Of a DNA stretch of 64,000 nt, positions 45,370 to 55,375 are shown in pieces. The translations under genes were made by a program, and so were the position numbers. Each line of letters starts with the position of its first letter. Within the stretch, counting starts at the first letter, position 1. Below the pieces are notes generated by a model. It did no database searches and was not told the DNA's origin. It saw only the letters and a program-made list of their open reading frames with translations. Origin of the DNA: Pterois miles (taxonomy: Eukaryota > Chordata > Actinopteri > Perciformes > Scorpaenidae); NCBI GenBank assembly GCA_947000775.1, contig CAMQGK010000416.1:1246001-1310000 (forward strand), in the 5' to 3' direction.

Positions 45370-45670
45370 GGACCTGTCAGTTCAATTAACAGCAACAATC
45401 ATTCTTATTTAATTAAGGTTTTCATTTGTCAGAGAGCACTTGTTAACTTTTAAGTGCTATCCACAGAGAGATAATTTACTCTTTAAATAATGTTCTTGTC
45501 TTTTCTTTCCAGATCCTAGATGGTGTTTTTTTTTTTTCACTTTTAAGCAATTTGCCCAATACTGTCACTAATTTTATCTGACCATAATTAAAAGCCCTCT
45601 ATAATCTGATAATTGCCCTTAATTAAAATAGTGTTGACTTCATACACATCAATTAACACTCCTTTAAAAA
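45370..45670. promoter_or_regulatory. Candidate enhancer with five AATTAA homeodomain-type cores
   Basis: AATTAA occurs at 45384-45389, 45411-45416, 45586-45591, 45621-45626 and 45651-45656, in repeat-free sequence with a T run near 45527. Such cores fit many homeodomain factors. In A/T-rich DNA some would occur by chance, but five in 273 bases in otherwise complex sequence is suggestive. No open frame is maintained. Confidence 0.4.
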
Positions 45671-45689
45671 GTTATGGTGGTTTGGGTGG

Positions 45690-45960
45690 ATCTGGCAAAG
45701 CGTGTAGTGTGTGAGCACCAATAAAAACACAGCGAGACAACCCTCAGCAGGGCCCTGCACACTCTGACGCCTCTGCATGGTTAGAAAGCGAGATGCCCGG
45801 GTAAGATAAGATAGGGCCTGGTGATAAGATAAGGAAAGTCTTTTGAAAGTGATTTCCCGCACAAGCTACGTGCTGTATTCAATTTAGATGGTAAGATATG
45901 CATGAAATAAATTGGATTTGGAGGGTGAAGATAATACATTTCTACATTCACAGTTGTTAT
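45690..45960. promoter_or_regulatory. Candidate regulatory block with four GATA-type sites
   Basis: WGATAR matches lie at 45804-45809, 45809-45814, 45822-45827 and 45827-45832, in two overlapping pairs. The surrounding sequence (GACGCCTCTGCATGG, AGCTACGTGCTG) is unique and retains CpGs. An alternative is that the AAGATAAGAT words are a residue of a retroelement tail, although the adjoining tail consensus is absent. Confidence 0.35.
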
Positions 45961-46057
45961 TTTGAGAGTGATTTCCACGCTTGAGATTGGTTTGATTTGT
46001 TTATCCTGGCTCTGTGGCTTGTGAAATGACGAGGTGAGAATTTGGATGGCACACAGT

Positions 46058-46079
46058 GGTTGGTTGGTTGGTTGGTTGA
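46058..46079. repeat. (GGTT)n microsatellite
   Basis: Five tandem GGTT units in plus orientation. Confidence 0.9.
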
Positions 46080-46409
46080 GCCTGGACTGATGGTAAAGTG
46101 AATTTGACTGTGGTACAGGACGGTGTGATGAGTCGGGAGCTGGTCTCAGCTCTTATACTACACTGTCTCGTATCTAGCTATGTAAAAACTGAAGAGGGAT
46201 TTTTGTTCTTGTACCCCTAAAATACACCCGTAATCATGTGTAGCATTTTTATGTGATTATTTAAAATGATTGATTAAAGACATTACATTCTGTTGCTTGG
46301 ACAACAGCTTCAGTCCAAGTTTCCTTCCTGTCAACTAGTGCATTAACAAACATTGCAACAGGAAATACATAATACATTTATAATGTTCATGGTGTCCACT
46401 TTTAAAGGC

Positions 46410-46927
46410 TTTAATACTAGGGCTGTCAAAGACAGACATGACAATGCGTTAACACAAATTTGTTGTACCAACACAAATTTCTGTAACACATTAACACAGC
46501 TTGTAATTTTTAGGTTGAAGTGGGCTGAGATTTAAAGCTAGGCTGGCATCGTATGAAACTAGAACAGGAATCTATTGGTACCAATCATATAATATACTAG
46601 TTTGTTGCCAAGGAGGCTGAATTAAACTCCAAAGGAAAAACTGGCATGGCAATATTGAAAGGGGTCCCTTGACCTCTGATGCAGTTCCTGTGAAGGTTTC
46701 TGGGAAATATTTGTCACTGCTTTGTGTTGTTAATTGATTTTTAATAAAAATATAGATACATTTGCATGACGCAGCATATTTGGCCACTCGCATGTTAATA
46801 AATACCACAAATTCCCTCTAATGTACATCTGAACAGTTAAAAAAATAAAATAAAAAGTGACTATTTTGCAATTAATTGTGATTACCTATGGACAATAATG
46901 CAATTAATCACAAGCCCTAATCAATAC
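46410..46927 (-). mobile_element. hAT-like non-autonomous element, copy 2, with target duplication
   Basis: The element runs from TAGGGCTGTCAAAG (46418) to CAAGCCCTA (46919). Flanking octamers TTTAATAC (46410-46417) and ATCAATAC (46920-46927) match at 6 of 8 positions. Its interior matches the reverse complement of 4373-4838 over most of the length (for example AATTGCATTATTGTCCATAG inverted near 46885-46904, and GTTGTTAATTGATTTTTAAT near 46725). It has no transposase. The less perfect target duplication suggests an older insertion than copy 1. Confidence 0.8.
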
Positions 46928-47390
46928 ATTTTCAGTTTTAGTCAATCCTGGTGTAAATCTCTGTAGTGTTTCGTCTCAGTGCCAAACACAGATATTTGAA
47001 AACCTGTAAGCAGTGGCCTTAGGTCACCATAAATGTTGAAATCATTGCATTTTGGAGAGCCAAAGTAACTTACAATAAGTGCATTCAAACTCAAAACTTA
47101 TTTCTAATCGTCCAGTTTTAGGGGTAAATTATTATATAGAAATATTGATGATTACAATGTTTTTTACACAACCTATATCGGTGCTTTAGATGTTTGTGCC
47201 ATGGCCCTGGAAATTAATTTAGACAGACATTACTTGAAAACTGTCTTTCTAAATGAACAAAAATCAAACAAGTAAATTGATGTGGGACAGTTTAATTGTA
47301 AAGGATTAATTCAAATGATAAAAAAAAACTACAACAACAACATACTGGTTTATAACTCACAGACCACTGTGAACAATAAGTACAACAATT
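46928..47390. other. A/T-rich noncoding DNA
   Basis: No gene or classified repeat was seen. Confidence 0.35.
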
Positions 47391-47960
47391 TTTCATAGGG
47401 ACTATTTATTCAGTAGAAGTTAAGATGAAAACTACGTTAGCAGAAGCTTGCCAGTTAACATAAAATACCATAACAATATGCCCATTACCTCAAAAGGGTT
47501 CTTGAACATATATTTGCCATCAAATATTATCTAGATGAGACACCACTTCATAGAATACTTTTATTGGGACTATATTGTCAAGAATCTGGGGATATGATAT
47601 GTATCATGATGCTGGGGTTGTGATTATATGTATTGCAATATTCTGTGATACTCGAAGCGAGGTAATATGTTGCAGGGGTGGTGGTCTGATTTCATTTTAA
47701 GAAAACTGACATACTACACAGAACACACCACCTTATGCATACGTTGTTATATTGGAGTGGAAGATAAATTCTAACACCGCCATCTAGCAGTTGAGGGTTT
47801 AAATGCAACATAAAACGAGCCACTGTCTACCACTAATATGTGCATTTAAACTATTGATTAAAAAGCAATACATTGTTTTTGATAATCACGACACATAACA
47901 TCGTGATACTCAAGTGTATTTGTATTTTCTTACATCCCTATTTGTTATAGGCACAAATAT
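47390..47960. repeat. Probable interspersed repeat DNA
   Basis: Words such as TGTGATACTCGAAGCGAGG (47651) and AACACCGCCATCTAGCAG (47772) resemble parts of interspersed repeats in fish. Termini and a second copy were not found. Confidence 0.3.
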
Positions 47961-48039
47961 TGTATGAGTTTTTGTGGTTAGATATGATTTACATTTTCAA
48001 CAATACACTGTACAACATTGTTCTCATGTATTGGTCCAG

Positions 48040-48190
48040 AGATGATACACACAGTCTCTCTCACCCTCTCTTCCATTGCCAGACCTAATGAAGAATTCCA
48101 GTTGCCAGGCTGGGCGGGCGATACTCGGACAGTGGGGATTTTTCATCCTGTAATGTTGGCACGGGTCATTAATTGTGCCTTGCCATGAGA
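48040..48190. promoter_or_regulatory. Candidate conserved noncoding element
   Basis: A short repeat-free block contains CCAGGCTGGGCGGGCGATAC (48103), GGCACGGGTCATTAATTGTG and clustered CpGs, unlike the flanking A/T-rich DNA. Function is inferred from texture only. Confidence 0.35.
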
Positions 48191-48246
48191 CCAGTGGGCT
48201 TGTCATTTGGGTATAGCACCTCTATACATCTCCTAAACCCAACCCC

Positions 48247-48273
48247 ACTCTCTCTCTCTCTCTCTCACTCACT

Positions 48274-48305
<32 letters not shown>
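48247..48305. repeat. Compound (CT)n...(CA)n microsatellite
   Basis: A CT run (48247-48267), a short ACTCACTCC spacer, then a CA run (48275-48305). Confidence 0.9.
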
Positions 48306-48307
<2 letters not shown>

Positions 48308-48780
48308 CCTGTTCATCCTCTGGGTGTGTCAGGGCCTGGGTGGTCTGGATATCCACCCATGCACCCTGCAGAATGGACTGACCCACTTACTGTCACTAAC
48401 TGATGATCCCTCCTCCAGGGTTTAGACAGTCATGCTAGCTGACATGGAGAAGACAAGAAAATATGTCATCTCTATCCAACTTTGTGAGGACTCCTACTGA
48501 CTGTATGGACTGAATCTTTGTCATTTACCTGGGTGGTGGTGCATACAAATTAAGGATGGGGATTTTAAGTCATTTCCATTTTTGAATACTTGTATTAAAT
48601 TATTATAGCATACTCAAGTACTCGAGCTTTCCAGGAGCGTCTCCAGTCACCATTTCCATGATGGGCTGGCTAATCTTTTCTGCCCTGGTGGCATCACACC
48701 AGCACATGCTAACACTGCTCGTAAATGAGGTGATGAGAAACTGCAACACATTGTCATCCCAACGTATCACATACTACTGC
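48306..48780. other. Noncoding DNA, no gene seen
   Basis: I recognise no exon or repeat here. Confidence 0.35.
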
Positions 48781-48784
48781 TGTG

Positions 48785-49450
48785 TCACGCCCCTTGGCAT
48801 GACTAAAGGTTTAGGCAACAAAACCACTTAGCTTAGTAAAGAACTACATGGTTGAGCGTAAAACTACTACGTTTGTAAAGTGAAAATGAAACTTAGTGTT
48901 ATGAACACAGAACACAAACAAAGAAGAAGAAGAAGAAGAAGATCTACCTTTATTAGTCCCACAATGGGGAAATTCAATTTACACTCTGTTTAACTCATAC
49001 ATGGTACATGCAGACCTGAAACACACATACATGCAGTAATGGAGAGGTATCAGAGTGAGGGGGGCTGCTCCTGACAAGCGCCCCGAGCAGTTGGGGGTTT
49101 GGTGCCTTGCTCAGGGGCACCTCGGCAGTGCCCAAGAGGTAAACTGGCACCTCTCCAGCTACCAGTTCACACTCAGTTTTTGGTCCATGTCGGGACTTGA
49201 ACCGGTGACCCTCCGGTTCCCAAGCCAACTCCCTACAGACTGAGCTACTGCCGCCCCCATAAAAGACGGGGATGCAAACCTCTACACCACCAGCGCCTCA
49301 CTAACAGCTGATTGCAAAGTGAAAGTGCTAAAGGGCGCCTTGTGCAGCAGTATCACATGTCAATGGCTGTGACAAAGCCTCAGTATTTGATGCCCTGGGC
49401 ATGAGAACGGGTTGGAGGTCGCCTGTTATCTGTGTCCACTGCTTTTTACA
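48785..49450 (-). repeat. Dispersed repeat family B copy split by a SINE
   Basis: The left part holds GGTTTAGGCAACAAAAC (48809), the inverse of the word at 7510 and 40733. The right part holds TGACAAAGCCTCAGTATTTG (about 49369), matching 7601. The tRNA-headed SINE at 48920-49258 lies between. The two parts are not in the orientation of a single simple copy, so a rearranged or inverted copy is possible. Confidence 0.55.
48920..49258 (-). mobile_element. tRNA-derived SINE with LINE-type tail, near full length (minus strand)
   Basis: Minus-strand order: tRNA head with TAGCTCAGTCTGTAGGG (49247 to 49231) and B box GGTTCAAGTCC (49203 to 49193), then a body including GGTGCCCCTGAGCAAGGCAC, then a tail GAATTTCCCCATTGTGGGAC with TAATAAAGG, ending in (CTT)n (plus-strand AAG run 48920-48941). 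The tail equals the LINE-type tail found alone at 42925-42976, so this SINE probably uses that LINE's machinery. A true tRNA gene is excluded by the fused body and tail. Confidence 0.9.
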
Positions 49451-49639
49451 AAGCAAAATGAAAACTGATTACTCTATACATTGAAGGAATGCTTCCATCC
49501 AAATTGAGTACAGTACTTGAGTACTAACTACTAGTAGGTTTATACATAAGTGACTGGTTAGGCACAATATTGATAGCCAGTTCAAATTCAAGTCCACCAA
49601 TTGTTTGCTTCTTTGCTAGTTTTACGATGTGTTTTGTAC

Positions 49640-50105
49640 ATAGGCTGTATAAAATGTGGACATAGTCTCTGCGAAGAGCCGTTGTGAAGCTCAAAGTGGG
49701 AGGCTGTTGTCATCTTGGCAGTGATGACAGCCTAACTCCCGGCTAATCCAAAAAAGGTGGATCATCGGTGGAGCTGAGGCGGGCCCAGGGGATGCAGCAG
49801 AGCAGCTGGCCCCCTGGTACAGTACCCACCTGTCCCTCAAACCAGCCACGTCCTTAATTATGCCTAACTTTAAGCCTTAATACAGTTTAAATGGGTGAGT
49901 TATATAAAATCCCTGGTACATTTTTTGGCCGTTTTTTTTTTTTTTTTTTGAGCATTTTTTGACCAGGCTGTAAACATGTTTATTTCTGTTGTAAAGTTGG
50001 GCATTTTTAACATGGGGGTCTATGGGGATTGACTCACTTTTGGAGTCAGCCTCAAGTAGCAATTTGAGAAACTGCAGTTTTAGGCGCTGCCATAATTTTC
50101 AGCAC
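49640..50105 (+). repeat. Interspersed repeat of fish type, with T tract
   Basis: The words GTATAAAATGTGGACATAGT, CTCCCGGCTAATCC, CCAGGCTGTAAACATGTTTA and GGGGGTCTATGGGGATTGAC occur in the order I know from an abundant repeat in perch-like fish. An 18-base T tract (49932-49949) sits inside. There is no coding capacity; class is unknown. Confidence 0.55.
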
Positions 50106-50309
50106 TGAAAGTTGGGGGGACTGTTACACTCAGGGTCTAGATTCTCACACAGAGGCATGAATTCACCCTTCTGCCAAATGATGGTATAACCTGAGAGCTT
50201 TCCAAACTTCTGAAAAAGGTGCAGTCGTGGTGAAGTAGACTTACCAGTTATGTTTTTTACTGGGGAATGTAGATGCTACCTGATAATGTTCACTGGTAAT
50301 GCGGTGAAA

Positions 50310-50470
50310 CCTTTTTGTCACGCATGCGTGGATGTTTGGACACAGGAGACTGAGTCCTACATTTTTAGGTTTTGGCGACAAAGGCACTTAAAATCTGAAC
50401 ATGGCAACTAGCATACTGTTCAGGTTGGGGAAAGATGGTGGTTACGGATAATACAAAGGCAAATGTAAAT
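50310..50470 (-). repeat. Dispersed repeat family B, weak fragment
   Basis: GGTTTTGGCGACAAAGGCAC (50368) and GGGGAAAGATGGTGGTTACG resemble the inverted GCCTAAACC/AACAAAA region of family B. The similarity is low. Confidence 0.35.
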
Positions 50471-50984
50471 TGCCTGTCTGTTACATGATGCAAAGTCTAC
50501 ATGAAAGTCAGACAAGCCATGCACCCATCCACTACTACAACACTCTATCCTCAGTCATTTACCTTCGATTCATTTGCACAGCCATGTACTGTATATATTT
50601 TTTTCAATCTTTCAATCTTCTTTAACACAGAATGCAAATATTACGGCAAAAAGGCAACATCATTTTTTTCAGAACAAGGAAGATTTTTCTGAGCTTTCAC
50701 ACCATTAATATAATTAATCACAGTGTACCGAATGGACATATTCAAAATATACACTATAGTGTGCATGAAGATAGCACGTACCAGATGTACTCTTTCTGTT
50801 CATACCTTTCACAATAAATGCCCTGCTCTACCTATACTGCTGTTTACCAGAGGCAAATACATTTTTACAGTAGTTTGGGCTATATAACAATTAATCTCAG
50901 ACTCTTCTCCACCATGGAATCTTAAGAGAGGACCAGAATTTTGCTTAGTAATGTAAACATATGTTACCCATGCCAAAATATCAT

Positions 50985-51262
50985 TTATTAATCTATGTGT
51001 AGATCATTTATGACTTTAGTGAGTGCAGTTTCGGTGGAGTGGCAGGCACTAAAAAAAGACTGAAAGGGTTCAAAAGGGTCACTAAATAATATGTGGTCTG
51101 AAAGTTGTTGAGACACCACTCTTTCTAGTACTATGAATAGAAGGTTTGAGACTGGCTGATAAATATGTACATATACTGGGTTTAACGACAGCTGTCTTAA
51201 AGCTAGTGGGGCCAATACCAGTCATAAGAGACACATTAACAGTATTCAACATTGTAGATCCC
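50985..51262 (-). pseudogene. L2/CR1/Rex1-like LINE reverse-transcriptase fragment
   Basis: Minus-strand translation gives NTVNVSLMTGIGPTSFKTAV (from about 51254), then in another frame QPVSNLLFIVLERVVSQQL and FEPFQSFFSACHSTETALTK (to about 50995). The FRPxSNLPF-like, LEKVVxxQL-like and FQSGFRxxHSTETAL-like order is diagnostic of the palm/finger region of L2-type non-LTR reverse transcriptases. One frameshift is visible, and the usual FQSGF is altered to FQSFF. This is the N-terminal part of the domain, the complement of the C-terminal part at 9200-9725. Confidence 0.85.
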
Positions 51263-51450
51263 ACTTTGTCCCATTTTGTCTCTCTTTATACTGTGCTCTC
51301 CTTTTTTCCTAAGACATGATATTTGGAAATATATATTAAAACAGCTCCTTTTCAACATGCTAATTCCAGTGTGCCTAGCCCACTAGGTATGTGTGTATGA
51401 CAGCACTAAGAATGCTTTTTACACACTCTGGCATCAATACTGACAGCTTA
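51263..51450. other. Noncoding DNA, no gene seen
   Basis: Nothing recognised between the LINE fragment and the next block. Confidence 0.35.
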
Positions 51451-52030
51451 TCGCTACCTCACAGCGCGACCTAAACAAAGCCTTTATTTGTCTCTTTTTT
51501 GAGGGCAGAAAGAATTACCAAATAAAGGAAACGGGCTCTTAGTTTCTTCAGCATTAGAGAGGAGGACAAAGAAAGTGAGTGAGACAATCAGCAGAGACCC
51601 TGATGAACAATTTCAGCTTTATTTATTGTTTTTTGGGATTTCCACGGATAATTTGCTGTGAAATGCAGCAATGGACATGGAGATAATTTCCTGAACAAAA
51701 CCGGCAGTAATTAGTGTGTGGCCAGATTCTGGAGAGCATCCCCTGGTAGAACTCCACTGGCTGTGGCTCAGGGCTGGCACAGGAACAGGAGCCAAAGCAC
51801 CAGCTACTTTTATCCCATCCTTCTCTCCTTAAGATCCTGCTTCACCTCCACATCCTCTTCACCCCTCCTTCTCTTTGTCATTTCCTTTTGTCTCATCTCT
51901 TCCCAGTCACAGTGAGTGATGTCTGCCAACTTGCTGTTAAAAAATTTGTGAGCCGGATGCAGTATTAATTTGCAAATAATATGCTCCATGCCCAAAGGCT
52001 GACAGCACTGTTTCTCCACCATGAAATCAT
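51450..52030. promoter_or_regulatory. Candidate conserved noncoding element cluster
   Basis: Repeat-free blocks occur at about 51455-51560 (CTCACAGCGCGACCTAAAC) and 51600-51720 (GGGATTTCCACGGATAATTT, CCGGCAGTAATTAG), and a third at 51905-52020 after a pyrimidine-rich stretch. They stand out in complexity. No splice-bounded frame is evident. Confidence 0.35.
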
Positions 52031-52235
52031 TATGTAGTTAAGATGGGGCTGGATAGAATATTTTGACAGCATGGTGGGAAGTAAGAATGCAGAAAGATGG
52101 TTTCAATCGTAATCAGCGCTTAAACCTGCCTTTAAGGGGTTGGTTCACCCACATTCTGATTGCAACCAACTGAAACTTCTCCTACGTGCCAAGCACACAG
52201 GGCAGCTGTATATATTGTATATTGAATATTGTCGA

Positions 52236-52426
52236 TCCCCATTGGGCGGAGGCAGCATACACCCTGGACAGGTCACCAGTCCATCAGAGAGGGCACATAG
52301 AGACAGACAACCATCCACACCTACAGGCAATTTAGAGTCATCAGTCATCAATTACCCAGAGACACTCGCTAACACTGCTCCAAGCCAGATTCGAACCTGC
52401 GACCACTACACCACCATGCAGCCCCC
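52236..52426 (-). mobile_element. V-SINE/DANA-like SINE, internally deleted (minus strand)
   Basis: The head has A box TGGTGTAGTGG (52413 to 52403) and B box GGTTCGAATCT (52397 to 52387), one base from consensus. The 3' part (ACACCCTGGACAGGTCACCA, CAATTTAGAGTCATCA) aligns with 33867-33935. The central-domain block present at about 33955-34025 in the longer copy is missing, a deletion of roughly 90 bases. The head lies next to the (TA)n tract. Confidence 0.8.
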
Positions 52427-52447
52427 AAACAGACCCATGCTGTTAAA

Positions 52448-52449
<2 letters not shown>

Positions 52450-52492
<43 letters not shown>

Positions 52493-52500
52493 ATATATAA

Positions 52501-52556
<56 letters not shown>

Positions 52557-52579
52557 ATATATATATAATAATATATAAA

Positions 52580-52625
<46 letters not shown>
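52450..52625. repeat. Compound (TA)n tract with repeated spacer
   Basis: Three TA blocks of about 40, 50 and 45 bases are separated by near-identical spacers (ATAATAATATATAAATG type, at about 52488-52504 and 52552-52582). The repeated spacers suggest block duplication as well as slippage. The tract can form cruciforms and assemblies often misjudge its length. Tyr-Ile open frames here are artefacts. Confidence 0.95.
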
Positions 52626-52627
<2 letters not shown>

Positions 52628-52748
52628 TTGAATATGATATTCCTTTAAAAGTATTTGTTCCATTGGTTATGCTTAAATGGTGTCACTGCTGATGGATCAG
52701 GTGGAGGTACATGATGGGAGTGTGCATATTTTAGAGTTTGATTGTATT

Positions 52749-52775
52749 GTGTGTGTGTGTCTGTGTGTGTGTGTT
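52749..52775. repeat. Interrupted (GT)n microsatellite
   Basis: Two GT runs are separated by CT, followed by TTGAGGGGGGG. Confidence 0.85.
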
Positions 52776-52814
52776 GAGGGGGGGTTGCAGTATATAACAG
52801 ACCAGGGAGGTCTT

Positions 52815-53110
52815 GGTTGACATCTGCAAACACAACAAGAGGGCCAACTCCTCTTCCTCCTCGAGCTCTCCGTCCCTACTGTGGCCAATTAAATGAATTT
52901 CAGCAAAAGAGCATTTTATTAGCATTTGCCAACAGCCGCAGAACATGGCGATAAATTCTTCCTTCGAGCACTCTGTAAAACAAATTGGCGCATTAACCGG
53001 TGAATGGCTGGATGAGGCTCCCTTGCCCATACCCCCAGGGCTGGCCGGGGGATTTGCAAGTGTGCCGATTCAGAGGCAATCTCTCTGCTTTATCATTCAG
53101 CATGACAGTG
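52815..53110. promoter_or_regulatory. Strong candidate conserved noncoding element
   Basis: This block is repeat-free for nearly 300 bases between microsatellites. It has AATTAA at 52887-52892, ATTTTATTAGCATTTGCC (52913), GCGCATTAACCGGTGAATGG (52988) and G/C-rich words at 53030-53060. Retained CpGs and even complexity make it the most enhancer-like segment in the window by eye. Short sense and antisense frames cross it without domain similarity. Confidence 0.45.
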
Positions 53111-55375
53111 TGGGGCTGGAGCGCAGGACTTAGATGGGTGCGACTGATGCCAGATGTCAGCCATTAGCTCTTTCTCTCTGTCTCTACTCTCTCTACATGC
53201 ACAAATACATATGCACACCTTCCAACATTGACTCCCTCTGTTCTTTCTGGCAAGCCCAAGCTGTTTGCTTTTGTGGCCTGATGAGCCCTCTCTATTTATC
53301 TGTTATTACGTTGGAGTTGTCAGATCCAAAAACCAAGAGGGAGCCTGGGGTGTGTGCCAGTACTGTTGGCTGAAGGTCCATGACTACTGACGCTCTTCTC
53401 CTCTTCGACCCCTCCTTTCATTCACACTCACTACCTCTATCGATCACCTTCTATCTGACTCGAGGAAACCACACAACCTGTGTGTGTGTGTGTGTGTGTG
53501 TATGTGAACACTTCAGATTCCAGTTCCATTTGTATTAGCAGCTGACTGACTTTTTGCCTCCCACCATCCTGCCTGGCTACATGCGCCGTCTCTCCACCAC
53601 TGCATCAGACGGGCTTTCAGCAGTGCTAATGAGGATTAGCATGTTTGTGTTGTTTATATGTGTCACCCTAATCCTTTTAGCAGTAGGCTGTTTTGCAGGA
53701 AATAGAAGTAATGTATGCATGGCACATGTTTCATTGGATTGTACATTGGTAGGATGGACATTGCACACGGGCTGGTGTATGTTGTTTGGCAATTAAAGAT
53801 CCCTTCAGCTAATAGCCCACAGCATACAAACACATATCCACTATCTAGCACTGATTGACTGATAACGCAACTGGTTCCTGGAGGTAAGTATAACCACAGA
53901 GGTGAAAGCTTGGCACAAAACAAGAAGACAAAATTTAAGAAATAAAGTCTTTAGTTTGCCATGACAATGTCTTTTAATGTCTTTGATACTGTTCTCTGGT
54001 CTGCTCGAACAACCCACTTGTGTTTAGCAGTAGATGATGGTGCCCTGAAGGATCATTTATCACAATTTGGGTTTTACTTTTGTATCTCTGGTCATAAGTT
54101 TTGTCAGTTATGGCAACATTGTACTCATTTATATCATTTCTGAAATCCCAAACCAAGTTAACATTGCTACAAAAAGGTCCAATGGGAATGCAATCACCAG
54201 AAGTAAGAAGCTAATATTAAATGCTAAAGGAGTGACACCATACTCGCATGACTTCCATCACCACCACTAAGATAAGGGGATTGGTGATCGCCATGATGAC
54301 GTTTTGCAGTCTTATTTAGCCACTTGTTAGCAGCCACTTGTGTTTGAAAGACATAAAAGTTTCAAACTCACAAGTGGGATATTTACTGATGTATTTTATG
54401 TTGTTGAGGAAAAATATTAAAATCTCTTAAGCTTGTGTTAACCACATACCTTATTTCCGAAATCTAACCAAAAATCCATTCAAAAAACCACAGATTTCCA
54501 GACAAGGGAACCAAAAGTGCAAAAATGCTAACTTACTTCTGGGTTTTAGGACTCATCCTGCAGCACTCTGTGGTGATGGATGTTTTCCACAGACTGTGGA
54601 AACTCTAATGATTTTCCTTCTCACCTTGTTTTCTCCTGTAAATGAGTTTTGCTAAGATGTGGGTTTGTTTGCAACCTGCCTGACTTCTCAAACAAAAATT
54701 CAAGTTTTCAATCTTTTTATTAATTTATTAATTTATTCTTGGAAGTCTCTGCTCAAAAAACAGTATTGTAGTGGTTAATAGAAGTGACCATCATAAGGCT
54801 TAACAAGCTGTCAGAAACACTTTTTGGTCCTTGAAAACATTTATTTATATGATGTACATTAGTTTGATGTTTCCAATCCAGATGTTTGTTGATATCATCA
54901 GATCCAACTTTTGTCTCAGTGTCAGAGTAATTTTATATTGTGAACAGGACCGGCTAATAGTCAAAATACAATCACTTAATGCAGATGCGCCAAACTGCAA
55001 ACAAATAGGCCAAAAACACAGCAGCATTAAAACTGAGACATCCAGCAATGCTCAACCTCATTCACAAATCAGAAGAAAGTAAGTGATGGATTTGTCCAGT
55101 CAGGATTATGGAGGGTTCATGTTGATGCCTAAAGGAGAAGTGTCAGTTATCTATTGTTCAGCTTACAACAATTGAAGTCTGTTGCAAAATAAAGGTCTTG
55201 CCAGGTCACAATGAGAGTAGCACAAGTCATGAGCTGGGTTTTCAGGTTGCAGCCTTAGTTTGTCATTTTGGTAGGTAGGAAAGCTGCACTGTTGTGTATA
55301 ATATTGCTTAGTGAAGCTTTAACTGGATTGGGACATTGCTCTTGTAAAAGAGCTCCTTACATGGAGGTCTGGGAG
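53111..55375. other. Noncoding DNA with one (GT)n run
   Basis: A (GT)n run lies at 53479-53501. The stretch 53540-53660 (ATGCGCCGTCTCTCCACC, GCTAATGAGGATTAGCATG) is compact and could be conserved. Elsewhere frames of 60-99 codons lack recognisable domains. Confidence 0.35.
53479..53501. repeat. (GT)n microsatellite
   Basis: Pure GT run of about 23 bases. Confidence 0.9.

Noticed and set aside
49190..49258. Possible tRNA gene on the minus strand
   Set aside because: The tRNA-like head is fused to a SINE body and a LINE-type tail.
52406..52663. Tyr-Ile repeat open frames
   Set aside because: These are translations of the (TA)n array on both strands.
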